Shown here piece by piece: positions 9,190-17,886 of a DNA stretch of 64,000 nucleotides (its first letter is position 1; each line of letters begins with the position of its first letter). The notes under the pieces were generated by a model. It had not been told where the DNA came from, searched no databases, and saw only the letters and a program-made list of their open reading frames with translations. The position numbers and the translations under genes were made by a program. The stretch comes from Halocynthiibacter styelae (lineage in GTDB: Bacteria; Pseudomonadota; Alphaproteobacteria; Rhodobacterales; Rhodobacteraceae). The stretch covers positions 106,047 through 170,046 of the forward strand of contig NZ_JADCKQ010000010.1 in the NCBI RefSeq assembly GCF_016123485.1. The letters are read 5' to 3'.

Positions 9190-10056
9190 TCAGCCCTCAT
9201 CCCCGCCATAAAGCGCATCGGCCAGCAGTTGAACGCCCTGTGCTGCGCGAGGCCCAAAACCCAGCAGCAACGTGCCATCAATGCGGATGATTTTTGCGTT
9301 TTGTCCCGCCGGGGTCAGGGTAACGGCGGGATGGGCCAGGATGTCTTCGGTGGAGGTGCTGTGATCCCCGCGCGGGGCCATCATCAGGATCGCATCCGGG
9401 GCGAGTTCGATAATCGCTTCGTCCGACAGGGTGCGGTATTCTTCAAACACCTGAATGGCATTTTCCGCCCCGGCCATTCTGATGATGCCATCGCCACGTG
9501 TGTTCAGCCCGCCGACATTCAGACGACCGCCCGGCATGGACAGTACAAACAGCACCCGGGGTTTTGCATCACCCGCACGTGCCGCAGCCATGGCTTCGAC
9601 CGTGGCCAGTTCCGCGCCAATGCGTTCTGCAAGTTCCGCGCCTTTTTCAGGCACGCCCAGAACGGTGGATACAGATGTGATCCGGTCCAGAATACCCTGG
9701 GCAGAATATCCCCCGGGCACGGGTACGAAAGGCACGCCAGCCTCTGTCAGGATATCAATAGTTTCCTGGGGGCCGGAACCCGGTTCGGTCAGCACAAGGT
9801 CAGGGTTCACCGACAGCACCCCTTCCGGGGAAAGTCGGCGCATATAGCCGACATCGGGCAGTTCATGCACCGCTGGCGGATAGACAGAGGTCGTGTCACG
9901 GGCGACGAGACGGTGTTCTTCGCCCAGCTCGTAAATGATTTCGGTGACCGCGCCACCGACAGAGGCAATGCGGTTTGCATCCGGGTGGCTGTCCTGGGCC
10001 TGCAGGGGCAGGACGAAAAGCGCGGCGGTCAGGGTTGCTGTTGTCAGGAACCTCAC
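9190..10056 (-). CDS. hmuT: Periplasmic haem-binding protein
   Basis: This 288-residue solute-binding protein captures haem in the periplasm and delivers it to HmuU. It has a clear signal peptide (MRFLTTATLTAALFVLPLQAQ) and the class III binding-protein fold: RIASVGGAVTEIIYELGEEHRLVARDTTSVYPP, a long linker helix, and a C-terminal GPRAAQGVQLLADALYG. The Tyr in the SVYPP segment is the usual haem ligand in HmuT/ShuT-type proteins. Its ATG overlaps the hmuS stop by four bases (10053-10056). Confidence 0.92.
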   Translation of the reverse strand: MRFLTTATLTAALFVLPLQAQDSHPDANRIASVGGAVTEIIYELGEEHRLVARDTTSVYPPAVHELPDVGYMRRLSPEGVLSVNPDLVLTEPGSGPQETIDILTEAGVPFVPVPGGYSAQGILDRITSVSTVLGVPEKGAELAERIGAELATVEAMAAARAGDAKPRVLFVLSMPGGRLNVGGLNTRGDGIIRMAGAENAIQVFEEYRTLSDEAIIELAPDAILMMAPRGDHSTSTEDILAHPAVTLTPAGQNAKIIRIDGTLLLGFGPRAAQGVQLLADALYGGDEG

Positions 10057-11162
10057 TGGTCTGCCTCCATGTCGGTCAGAGTGCCGACGATGTCATCCCA
10101 AAGCGTCACCATGGTTTCGTCTGTCCGGCGATCCGGGAAGATCTGCAGGATGATCCGGCCCTCAGGATCAAAGGCCTCCAGCGAAACAGCCGGGCCGCGT
10201 TTGGTGGGTTTGGTCACAACATAAACTTCGGCCACGTGATCTTCGCGCAGATGCATGTCAAAGCGCGGGTCCAGCACGTTGAACCACGGCCCCATGCGTT
10301 TCAGATTTTTGGCAGGCCCGCCGTGGATCTGAATACAGCCCCGGTTGCCGACGAATATCATCACCTCAGCGTCTTTGGCTGACACGGCTTCAAGGGCTTT
10401 CGACACGCTGCCATTTTCCACACGGCGCACATAGGGGGCACCGGCGATCCGGTAGGCACCCAAACGGTTCATCTTCAGTTGGGACACGATGCGCCCGAAC
10501 TGATGTGTGTCGGTCATCCGATCCCATTCGGCGCGCAGTTTATCGGCCTTTTCCGGGTCTGCTTTTGGCATTTCCGGGGCGCCTTTAGTGCGGAATTCAA
10601 GGTCGGTGACCTGATCGCTGAGCTTCAGGTTTTCTACGATCTCATCCCAGGCCTCATGGTTGCTGTCTTCGCGCAGGTGGATTTTATGCACGGCCATGCC
10701 TGTGCTGCTAAAGATCTGCAGGCTGCGGCGTGGGCCGTTTTCGCCGGGTTTTTCAACCGCAAAGGCATGGGTCCAGAATTTACCGAAAATCCGCAGATCC
10801 ACATCCGGCCCCAGCACCATAGAAGCATGCTGCCCGTCGTGCCATTCGTCATAGGTGCCAACGCGTTCAATGACGCAGCTTTCGTTGCGGGTCAGGGCCA
10901 GGACTTCGCCCAGTTTTTTCGCGGCCTGAATAATGTCATCGGGTGTGGCGGTGATGCGTGTCACGCGCTGCCTGTCAAATTCACCGGTATAGGCGGCGAG
11001 AAATTCGGCCTCGCTGATTCCAAGGCTATCCGCAAAATCGCGTTCGCGGCTTTGTGGGTTTTCAGTGCGTGCAGCGCGGATTTGTGCGGTGGTGAGTTTT
11101 GTTTCGTCCAGCATATCAAAGCTTCCGGGATCTGGCTTTGCCTGGCTTGGATGCGTGGTCAT
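10053..11162 (-). CDS. hmuS: Haem-degrading or haem-carrier protein HmuS
   Basis: This 369-residue cytoplasmic protein belongs to the HemS/ShuS/HmuS family, which takes up imported haem and either stores it or breaks it open to release iron. Two tandem family repeats are visible: the first with VIERVGTYDEWHDGQHASMVLGPDVDLRIF, the second with VMIFVGNRGCIQIHGGPAKNLKRMGPWFNVLDPRFDMHLREDHVAEVYVVTKPT; the latter holds the conserved haem-ligand histidine region and the DPRFDMHLR signature. It is the first gene of the leftward operon, starting 178 bases from the divergent hmuR start with an iron-responsive site between. Confidence 0.93.
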   Translation of the reverse strand: MTTHPSQAKPDPGSFDMLDETKLTTAQIRAARTENPQSRERDFADSLGISEAEFLAAYTGEFDRQRVTRITATPDDIIQAAKKLGEVLALTRNESCVIERVGTYDEWHDGQHASMVLGPDVDLRIFGKFWTHAFAVEKPGENGPRRSLQIFSSTGMAVHKIHLREDSNHEAWDEIVENLKLSDQVTDLEFRTKGAPEMPKADPEKADKLRAEWDRMTDTHQFGRIVSQLKMNRLGAYRIAGAPYVRRVENGSVSKALEAVSAKDAEVMIFVGNRGCIQIHGGPAKNLKRMGPWFNVLDPRFDMHLREDHVAEVYVVTKPTKRGPAVSLEAFDPEGRIILQIFPDRRTDETMVTLWDDIVGTLTDMEADQ

Positions 11163-11212
11163 CCGTTGCTGGAGCGTGTTTAAGAATTCGTCACAAAGGG
11201 GTTTTTCATTAG

Positions 11213-11241
11213 TTGACAGTTTTAGTCAAGTTCATTATCGA
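11213..11241 (+). promoter_or_regulatory. Promoter with iron-Rhodo-box-like palindrome for haem uptake genes
   Basis: TTGACA (11213-11218), a 17-base spacer and TATCGA (11236-11241) form a good sigma-70-type promoter reading towards hmuR. Overlapping its -35 element is a perfect palindrome TTGAC-N7-GTCAA (11213-11229), equivalent to TGA-N9-TCA (11214-11228), the pattern described for the iron-Rhodo-box (RirA-type control) in alphaproteobacteria. A repressor bound here with iron would block hmuR and could also cover the divergent hmuS promoter. Confidence 0.65.
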
Positions 11242-11340
11242 ACCCTTCGACTTCTCCGGGAAACATCCGGCTACGGGATCACTACGCCAGCCTGCATCAC
11301 GCATGCCAGCCCGACGCAAAATATGGATGAGGGGAAGAAC

Positions 11341-13407
11341 ATGCACGGACATGCTTCACAAAAACGCAGACTGCTGGCGACCACCACGCTTGCCGGTCTT
11401 ATGGTCGCGACACTTGCGGCACCTGTCATGGCGCAGGAAACACCTGAAGAGCCGGGTTTCTTCACAATGCTGGGCCGTCTGGTCTTTGGTGCCGGTTCTG
11501 AGCGTGTCGCGATTGATGTGCCGCAATCAGTTACTGTTCTGAACGAAGAAGATATTGAAGAGGCAGAACTGGGTACCATTGGGGATGTGCTGCAGCGTGC
11601 CCCTGGCGTCACAACTGTTGGCTCTGAATCACCCTTCGGCGAAAGCCTGAACATTCGCGGGATTGGTTCCGGAACGTCTTCCGATGAACCGAAAATCATC
11701 GTGAATATTGATGGCGTCGGGAAATACTATGAACAATATCGGATGGGGTCTTTGTTCACGGATCCGGGTTTCTTCAAAAGCGTCGAGGTTCTGCGTGGCC
11801 CGTCATCATCTACCCTGTATGGATCCGGTGCGATTGCGGGTGTGATTGCACTTGAAACCAAAGACGCGGCTGACTTCCTTGAAGGTGACGATGATTTCGC
11901 GATCCGTCAGCGTCTGCAGTATGGTTCCAACGGTGGTCAGGCGGAATCATCTACGTTCTTTGCCTATTCACCGGATGAACGGCTTGATGTGCTTCTGGGG
12001 GTCTTCATCAACGAAACCGACGCAAGTGAAAACGGTGACGGTGAAGAACTTCTGGGCACCGATGTAAGTGAGCGAAACTATATGCTGAAGGGCAGCTACA
12101 GGTTCGGTACAGACCTCGAACACACTGTAGAAGCTGCCTATATTTACTATGATGGCTTCGGCGACGATATTGTTTACGATACGATTGATAACAGCACGTT
12201 CTGGGGCACCATTGATCGCGATGTTGAGGATACCACGGCCTATGTAAGCTACAATTACAATCCGGCAGGGAACAACCTGATCGATCTGGATGTTCAGCTT
12301 TCTTATGCTGATAGCTTTGTGGGAATGACAGATGTGAATCTTTTTTCACCCGCCTTTGATGTAGACTATGCATACGAAGAAACAGGTCTGAAGATTGAAA
12401 ACCGGTCTGAGTGGTCAGGGGCTTCGTTTGAAAACTACCTGACAACTGGGCTTTCCTATTCAGTTCAGGATCGTGTTGTTGTGCGTTCTGCTGGAGTAAG
12501 TTCTTTCCACCCGGCTGGTGAAACAACAATGCTGAGCGCATATGCGCAAAATGAAATGGTCTTCAACGACCGTCTGACTCTCATCGGTGGCCTTCGCCTG
12601 GATCACCAGGATACAGCACCACACGCGGATCTGACAACAGGTGAGGAAACCAGTAATACTGGTTATGCCGGGACAATCGCTGCGCATTACAAAGTTAACG
12701 ACCGTTTCGCGGTCTTCGGTTCTGCGTCCTATACCGAGCGTCTGCCTGTTGTGGACGAACTTTACGATACACGTGCGACATCTGGCGGGGCAAATCAGGC
12801 TGCGGTCGGATCTCTGGATACTGAAGTCAGCCGCAATTTTGAACTTGGTGCAAGCTGGCAGTTTAACGATGCAATTGTCGGCGGTGATGAATTAGCCCTG
12901 AAAGGCGTGATCTTCCGCAACAACATGACGGACCAGATCGTGCGTAACAATGATGGCGTAGCTGGCGAAGCTACATATGTGAATATTGCTGAATCACATA
13001 TTCAAGGCCTTGAGCTGGAAGCATCCTGGGCGTCTGAAACCTGGTTCGGTTCTTTAGCTTATACGTATCTTGATGGGGAAGAACTCGATCTGGATACCGG
13101 TTCAATGGTCCGGATTGATGATCTCCCAGCTGATACTTTGGCCCTGGGTCTTGGCTGGCGCGCGCCGGAAACAAATGTTGAACTTGGCTGGGATATGACA
13201 GCGGCAAAACGCGAAGGTGATACCGGTGGGTATGCTGTGCATGATGTTTATGTGAAGTGGTCGCCTGAATCCGGTGTTCTTGAGGATACAGCTTTCCGTT
13301 TTGGCATCAGCAACATTTTTGATCGCAACTATCGCAGCAACCAGCAGTCCACTGCGGTTAGCAATGAAGGCCGTTCCTTCAACCTGTCTCTGACCAAAAC
13401 CTTCTGA
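11341..13407 (+). CDS. hmuR: TonB-dependent haem/haemoglobin outer-membrane receptor
   Basis: This 688-residue outer-membrane beta-barrel receptor has a signal peptide ending AAPVMAQ. The plug domain shows QSVTVLNEEDIEEAELGTIGDVLQRAPGV, NIRGIGSGTSSDEPKIIVNIDGV and VEVLRGPSSSTLYGSGAIAGVIALET; the barrel ends in an aromatic-terminated strand (FNLSLTKTF). Near residue 465 TERLPVVDELYD occupies the place of the FRAP box of HmuR/HemR receptors, with NPNL absent. The frame is open far upstream, but AGGGGA before ATG 11341 and the signal peptide fix the start. A TonB box should lie near the mature N-terminus (RVAIDVPQSVTV). Confidence 0.92.
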   Translation: MHGHASQKRRLLATTTLAGLMVATLAAPVMAQETPEEPGFFTMLGRLVFGAGSERVAIDVPQSVTVLNEEDIEEAELGTIGDVLQRAPGVTTVGSESPFGESLNIRGIGSGTSSDEPKIIVNIDGVGKYYEQYRMGSLFTDPGFFKSVEVLRGPSSSTLYGSGAIAGVIALETKDAADFLEGDDDFAIRQRLQYGSNGGQAESSTFFAYSPDERLDVLLGVFINETDASENGDGEELLGTDVSERNYMLKGSYRFGTDLEHTVEAAYIYYDGFGDDIVYDTIDNSTFWGTIDRDVEDTTAYVSYNYNPAGNNLIDLDVQLSYADSFVGMTDVNLFSPAFDVDYAYEETGLKIENRSEWSGASFENYLTTGLSYSVQDRVVVRSAGVSSFHPAGETTMLSAYAQNEMVFNDRLTLIGGLRLDHQDTAPHADLTTGEETSNTGYAGTIAAHYKVNDRFAVFGSASYTERLPVVDELYDTRATSGGANQAAVGSLDTEVSRNFELGASWQFNDAIVGGDELALKGVIFRNNMTDQIVRNNDGVAGEATYVNIAESHIQGLELEASWASETWFGSLAYTYLDGEELDLDTGSMVRIDDLPADTLALGLGWRAPETNVELGWDMTAAKREGDTGGYAVHDVYVKWSPESGVLEDTAFRFGISNIFDRNYRSNQQSTAVSNEGRSFNLSLTKTF

Positions 13408-13425
13408 TCCGAAAAGGAAAGACCT

Positions 13426-13878
13426 ATGAAAACCCATGATCGCAAATTCCCTCAGCTGGCGGGTGCATTGATAACAGCCGGACTGGCGATCATGGGGGGA
13501 CCGGTGCGGGCGGAAACATCCGCACCGGAACCTCAGGTTTCAATTGAACTCAATACACTGACCAATGTTGAAGGCGGCTGTCGTCTAAGTTTCCTGGCGC
13601 AGAATACGCTGGAAACGGACCTTGACCGTCTGGTGCTGGAAACCGTGCTTTTTACGAAAGAGGGGGCGGTGCAGACCCTGACATTGTTCGATTTTCAGGC
13701 CCTGCCCACAGGCCGCCCGCGCGTGCGTCAGTTTGATCTGGCGGGCGCCAGTTGCGAAAGCCTGGGCAATATTCTGATCAACGGGGTGAACCAATGTGTA
13801 GGGGGCGATCTGGATGCAAATGCCTGCGCCGATGCTCTGAAATTGCAAAGCCGAACAGAAAATGAGGTGCTGGGATGA
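13426..13878 (+). CDS. Small exported protein of the haem uptake operon
   Basis: The 150-residue product has a signal peptide with an early basic region (KTHDRKFPQ) and a hydrophobic core ending GGPVRAE; there is no twin-arginine pair. The mature part is a predicted beta-sandwich: NVEGGCRLSFLAQNTLETDLDRLVLETVLFTKEG, GRPRVRQFDL, with four cysteines (GGCR, GASC, NQCV, NACA) likely in disulphides. It lies 19 bases after hmuR and overlaps exbB by four bases, so it is part of the haem operon. I know such genes only from position in roseobacter haem loci; a periplasmic role in haem handling or TonB-complex assembly is inference. Confidence 0.75.
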   Translation: MKTHDRKFPQLAGALITAGLAIMGGPVRAETSAPEPQVSIELNTLTNVEGGCRLSFLAQNTLETDLDRLVLETVLFTKEGAVQTLTLFDFQALPTGRPRVRQFDLAGASCESLGNILINGVNQCVGGDLDANACADALKLQSRTENEVLG

Positions 13879-14534
13879 CCTGGCTGACGTATACAATTGA
13901 TGCCATTCGCGGCTTTATCACCCTGGGCGGCCCGGTGGTGGCTTTGCTGCTTGTGATGTCCGTGCTGTCGCTTGCGGTGGTGCTTTACAAGATCATTCAG
14001 TTCCGTCGCTTTGGCGTTGGTCGCCGGGCCAGTCTTGAGGCGGCGCTGATGGCATATGACAGGGGCGACATGCACGGGTTGCAGTTGGGCATGCAGCGCA
14101 GCCGCAGCCATCTGAGCTTTGTTTTCAGTGAAACTCTTGAGGCAGATACTGCGGATAAAACCCGCCTGGCTGAACGCCTGGCGGCCCGTGTGGAAGACCG
14201 TCTGGCCCAGCTTGAAACCGGGTTCCGCCCGCTGGATACCATCGCGCAGACCGCGCCGCTTCTGGGGCTGTTTGGCACGGTTCTGGGGATGATCGAAGCT
14301 TTTCAGAACCTGCAGGGCGCTGGTACATCTGTTGATCCATCACTGCTGGCGGGCGGAATCTGGGTGGCGCTGATGACCACGGCGGTTGGCCTGGCTGTTT
14401 CCATGCCAACGGCGCTGTTGCTGACCTGGCTTGAAAGCCGTGTCGCAGGCGAACGCGTCTTTGCGGATAAAGCCCTGAACATGCTGCTGTGTCCGGCGGA
14501 GCAGGCGAAAGAGCCGATCCATGCGGCGGCGTAA
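13875..14534 (+). CDS. exbB: ExbB-type proton channel subunit
   Basis: This is a 219-residue MotA/TolQ/ExbB family inner-membrane protein that uses the proton gradient to energise TonB. It has one N-terminal helix (GGPVVALLLVMSVLSLAVVLYKI), a large cytoplasmic loop, and two C-terminal helices containing the family signature LDTIAQTAPLLGLFGTVLGMIEAFQNL and GGIWVALMTTAVGLAVSMPTALLLTWL. ATGA overlap (13875-13878) with the preceding gene and a 14-base overlap with exbD indicate translational coupling. Its adjacency to hmuR and tonB suggests a dedicated haem energiser. Confidence 0.92.
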   Translation: MTWLTYTIDAIRGFITLGGPVVALLLVMSVLSLAVVLYKIIQFRRFGVGRRASLEAALMAYDRGDMHGLQLGMQRSRSHLSFVFSETLEADTADKTRLAERLAARVEDRLAQLETGFRPLDTIAQTAPLLGLFGTVLGMIEAFQNLQGAGTSVDPSLLAGGIWVALMTTAVGLAVSMPTALLLTWLESRVAGERVFADKALNMLLCPAEQAKEPIHAAA

Positions 14535-14913
14535 CCCCGGGTTTGTGCGGCGGGCATTGTCTATGACGCCGCTCATTGATATCATCTTTCTGCTTTTGCT
14601 GTTCTTTATGCTGACGTCTACTTTCACAAAATTTGCAGAAATCCCGCTGATCACAACAGGGGAAACCCGCACTGAACCTGCGACGCCGAAGAACCCGATC
14701 TTTCTGCGCGTTGCTGAGGACGGGCTTTCGGTGAATGGGGCTCCAACGGATTTTGCCGACATCACCCGGGCGATCATTGACGCAAAAACCAGCGATGCGA
14801 CAGAAACGCTTGTGCTGTTGTCGATTGAAGAAACCGTGCCTGCCCAGCTGTTTGTTGATGCGCTGACGCGTTCGCGCGCGGTGTCGGATGTATCGGTGGT
14901 GGTGCTGCGATGA
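14521..14913 (+). CDS. exbD: ExbD-type energiser subunit, first copy
   Basis: This 130-residue protein has a single N-terminal membrane helix containing the proton-carrying aspartate in SMTPLIDIIFLLLLFFMLTSTF, then a periplasmic domain (FLRVAEDGLSVNGAPTDF, TLVLLSIEETVPAQLFVDALTRSRAVSDVSVVVLR). It partners ExbB and TonB. It overlaps both exbB (14 bases) and the second exbD (four bases). Confidence 0.9.
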   Translation: MRRRNPGFVRRALSMTPLIDIIFLLLLFFMLTSTFTKFAEIPLITTGETRTEPATPKNPIFLRVAEDGLSVNGAPTDFADITRAIIDAKTSDATETLVLLSIEETVPAQLFVDALTRSRAVSDVSVVVLR

Positions 14914-15317
14914 GGTTGCGGGGCGGACAGAAACGCAAAGCGACAGAACCCACAATTGCCCTGATCAATGTGGTCTTTCTGATGCTGATCTTCTTTCTCA
15001 TCGCAGGTACGGTTTCGCCGCCCCTGGATGATGAGCTGAAACTTGTGAATGTGGAAGGCCTTGAGGGGCGTCCGCCACCGGATACGCTGATCCTGCATGC
15101 AGATGGTCACCTGTCGTTGCGGGGCGCAGTGGTTCTGCCGGAAGATATCGATATGTCAGAGCTGCCGGATACCGATGAAAATGAAGAAGGGCAGATCGCT
15201 TTGCGTCTTATCCCGGATCGTGACGTTTCCGCGATGACCTTGCTGAAGGTGACCGATCAGCTGCGTCTGGCGGGGGCAACACAGATCTGGCTTGTTACCG
15301 AAAGAGGGTTGCAATGA
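14910..15317 (+). CDS. ExbD-type energiser subunit, second copy
   Basis: This 135-residue ExbD paralogue has one membrane helix (TIALINVVFLMLIFFLIAGTV). Where the first copy and canonical ExbD carry an Asp in the helix, this copy reads LINVVF with Asn at the equivalent place, so it probably lacks the proton-relay acid and may play a structural part in a hetero-dimer. The periplasmic domain follows (PDTLILHADGHLSLRGAVVLPEDIDMSELP, QLRLAGATQIWLVTERG). Four-base overlaps on both sides keep it inside the operon. Confidence 0.82.
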   Translation: MRLRGGQKRKATEPTIALINVVFLMLIFFLIAGTVSPPLDDELKLVNVEGLEGRPPPDTLILHADGHLSLRGAVVLPEDIDMSELPDTDENEEGQIALRLIPDRDVSAMTLLKVTDQLRLAGATQIWLVTERGLQ

Positions 15318-16168
15318 AGTTACGATCTTCTGCTTTGGCCACCGGTGTTATCTGCATTTCATTTGCGTTGCATGCTGCAGGGTTTGGTCTGGGTTATGCC
15401 CCTTCAGAAGTGCAGGTTGCCGGAGGGGCACCGGCTGAATTTGCCCGTCTTGGTTCCGGGTTTGAAGATATGGTGATGGGGATTGCCCAGCCGGTTCAGC
15501 CGGACATGCCGGAAGCGACAGAAGTCGCGGTCCTGTCGCCGCCGCCGCTTCAGATGGCCAGTGTTTCCCCGCAGGTGCAGCAACCTGTGGCCACTGCCAT
15601 ACCGGTGGAGGTGACCGTTACAGCCGTGGTTGCGGCAGATGTGGCCGTCAGCCCTGCACCGGCCGAAACCGTTACCGCAGAACCGGATGTGACAGCGCAG
15701 GAAGCCGCCGCTGACACCCCGCGTCCACAGCGTCGCCCGAACCGGTCCGAACGCCGTCAACCGGAACAACAACAAGCCCGCAGCGCACCACGTGGATCCA
15801 ACAGCCGCCAGAACAGTACCCGTGGTCAGGCGGATGGGCGGCAGGAAGCCACGGCGACGGAAGCTTCTTCGGAGGCATCCGGGAATGCGCAGGCAGCGGG
15901 AAATGCGGCAGCATCTAATTATGATGGGCTTGTGTGGCGAAAACTATCGCGGACGCGGCGGGTCCGTTCCCGGGCACGGGGTGAAGTGACGATCAGCTTT
16001 CATGTTCAGGCCTCTGGCGCACCATCGCGCATCCGGGTTCGCCGGTCGTCCGGGAACCCAACAATTGACCAGGCCGCCATCGATCATGTCGTCCGGGCAG
16101 GCCCCTTCCCACCGCCCCCGACAGGCGCACGCCGGGACTTCGGTTACACCTATGAAGCACGGCGCTGA
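15314..16168 (+). CDS. tonB: TonB energy-transducing protein
   Basis: The 284-residue product has an N-terminal membrane anchor (LATGVICISFALHAAGFGL, with the expected His in the helix), a long Pro/Ala/Val/Gln-rich periplasm-spanning region, a basic stretch (QRRPNRSERRQPEQQQAR), and a C-terminal TonB domain (GEVTISFHVQASGAPSRIRVRRSSGNPTIDQAAIDHVVRAGPFPPPP) that contacts TonB boxes of receptors. It closes the haem operon and is followed by a strong bidirectional hairpin. Confidence 0.92.
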   Translation: MKLRSSALATGVICISFALHAAGFGLGYAPSEVQVAGGAPAEFARLGSGFEDMVMGIAQPVQPDMPEATEVAVLSPPPLQMASVSPQVQQPVATAIPVEVTVTAVVAADVAVSPAPAETVTAEPDVTAQEAAADTPRPQRRPNRSERRQPEQQQARSAPRGSNSRQNSTRGQADGRQEATATEASSEASGNAQAAGNAAASNYDGLVWRKLSRTRRVRSRARGEVTISFHVQASGAPSRIRVRRSSGNPTIDQAAIDHVVRAGPFPPPPTGARRDFGYTYEARR

Positions 16169-16279
16169 AGGATATGCCTTTGGGCGCAAGCATCTGATCT
16201 ATTGAAGGAAAGGCTGGTGTTTCGGTATCTGTGTTGTTCTGCCGAACAGTTGAAAACGATATCGGAACATGCCGGTTGC

Positions 16280-16309
16280 AACGGGCTTCGCAAGCGCAGG
16301 AAGCCCGTT
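16280..16309. terminator. Bidirectional terminator between tonB and the dehydrogenase gene
   Basis: A perfect ten-base inverted repeat (16280-16289 with 16300-16309) has a ten-base loop. It lies between the convergent tonB and succinate-semialdehyde dehydrogenase genes; the flanking T content is modest. Confidence 0.6.
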
Positions 16310-16323
16310 GTATTTGCTATCTG

Positions 16324-17790
16324 TTACACAGACATGCAGATGTATTTCATCTCAAGGTATTCTTCGATGCCGTGGTGAGACCCTTCGCGACCAAGGCCGG
16401 ATTGTTTGACGCCGCCGAAAGGGGCTACCTCTGTGGAAATCACGCCGGTATTCACACCGACCATGCCGTATTCCAGGGCTTCTGCGACTTTGTAAACGCG
16501 CGACAGGTCTTTGGCGTAGAAATAGCTTGCCAGCCCGTAGATCGTGTCATTCGCCATTGCGATCACGTCATCGACGTCATCGAATTTGAACAGCGGTGCC
16601 AGCGGGCCGAAGGTTTCATCGGTTGCCACCTGCATCTCCTGGGTGACGTCTGTGACGATGGTTGGCTCATAGAAGGTGCCGCCCAATGCGTGTGCTTTGC
16701 CGCCGGACAGCAGGGTTGCGCCTTTTGAGGTCGCGTCTGCCAGGTGTTCTTCCACTTTCGCCACAGCGGCCGGGGTGATCAGCGGGCCGGTTGTAATGCC
16801 GTCTTCCATGCCGTCGCCGACGTTCAGTTTCGCAACCGCGGCTGCCAGTTTTTCAGCGAAAGTATCATAGACACTGGCCTGGACGTAAATCCGGTTTGCA
16901 CAGACGCAGGTCTGGCCGTTGTTGCGGAACTTGCAGATCATCGCGCCTTCAACGGCTGCATCGAGATCGGCATCATCAAAGACGATGAAAGGCGCGTTGC
17001 CACCAAGTTCCATAGAACATTTCATCACCTGATCTGCCGCCTGACGCATCAGGATACGGCCAACATTGGTAGACCCGGTGAAGGTCAGTTTGCGAACGGC
17101 AAAGTTTTCGCAGAACTCCTGGCCGATGCCTGCTGCATCTGTCGCCGGGATCACGTTGAAGACACCTGCAGGAATGCCCGCGCGTTCCGCCAGGGCAGCC
17201 ATTGCAAGGGCCGACAGCGGGGTTTCAGTCGCGGGACGCGCCACAAAGGTACAACCGGCCGCAAGCGCTGGGGCGGCTTTACGGGTGATCATCGCGTTGG
17301 GGAAGTTCCATGGCGTGATAGAACCGACAACACCAATCGGCTGCTTCAGCACCATGATGCGTTTGTCCGGCTGGTGACCCGGAATGGTTTCACCGTAAAC
17401 CCGTTTGGCTTCTTCCGCGAACCATTCGACAAAAGACGCACCATACATGATCTCGCCCTTGGCTTCGGCCAGAGGTTTGCCCATCTCAGCGGTCAGGATC
17501 GCGGCAAGATCATCTGCATTCTCAATCATCAGTTCAAACCAGCGACGCAGGGTGTTCGCCCGTTCTTTGGCCGTCAGGGCTGCCCAGGGTTTCATCGCAG
17601 CTTCGGCATCTGCAATACAGGCTTCGGTCTGGGCGCGGCTGACGTCCTGTACGGTGGCAATTACATCGCCACGCGCCGGATTTTTCACGTCAAACGTTGC
17701 ACCGGTTTCGACCCATTCACCATTGATATAGGCGCGGGTTTCCAACAGGCTTGGGTCTTTCAGCAGGGATTTCAGATTGGTTGCGGACAT
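16324..17790 (-). CDS. gabD: NAD(P)-dependent succinate-semialdehyde dehydrogenase
   Basis: This 488-residue aldehyde dehydrogenase is closest in pattern to GabD, which oxidises succinate semialdehyde to succinate at the end of the GABA shunt. Motifs: QPIGVVGSITPWNFPNAMITRKAAPALAAGC, the FTGSTNVGRILM cofactor turn, the catalytic-base MELGGNAPFIVFDDADLDAAVEG and the nucleophile FRNNGQTCVCANRIYVQ with the vicinal Cys pattern of GabD. The frame is open to 18153, but the ATG at 17790, preceded by GGAGA, gives the family N-terminus. It diverges from the hydrolase gene at 17887. Confidence 0.9.
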   Translation of the reverse strand: MSATNLKSLLKDPSLLETRAYINGEWVETGATFDVKNPARGDVIATVQDVSRAQTEACIADAEAAMKPWAALTAKERANTLRRWFELMIENADDLAAILTAEMGKPLAEAKGEIMYGASFVEWFAEEAKRVYGETIPGHQPDKRIMVLKQPIGVVGSITPWNFPNAMITRKAAPALAAGCTFVARPATETPLSALAMAALAERAGIPAGVFNVIPATDAAGIGQEFCENFAVRKLTFTGSTNVGRILMRQAADQVMKCSMELGGNAPFIVFDDADLDAAVEGAMICKFRNNGQTCVCANRIYVQASVYDTFAEKLAAAVAKLNVGDGMEDGITTGPLITPAAVAKVEEHLADATSKGATLLSGGKAHALGGTFYEPTIVTDVTQEMQVATDETFGPLAPLFKFDDVDDVIAMANDTIYGLASYFYAKDLSRVYKVAEALEYGMVGVNTGVISTEVAPFGGVKQSGLGREGSHHGIEEYLEMKYICMSV

Positions 17791-17886
17791 GATATCTCTC
17801 CGAATGCAGAACAGTTGCGCTTTCAAAGCACGCAGCCTAAGTCTTGTCCAGATAATATGATCAAATCCACAGGGGTAGAGCCAGCC

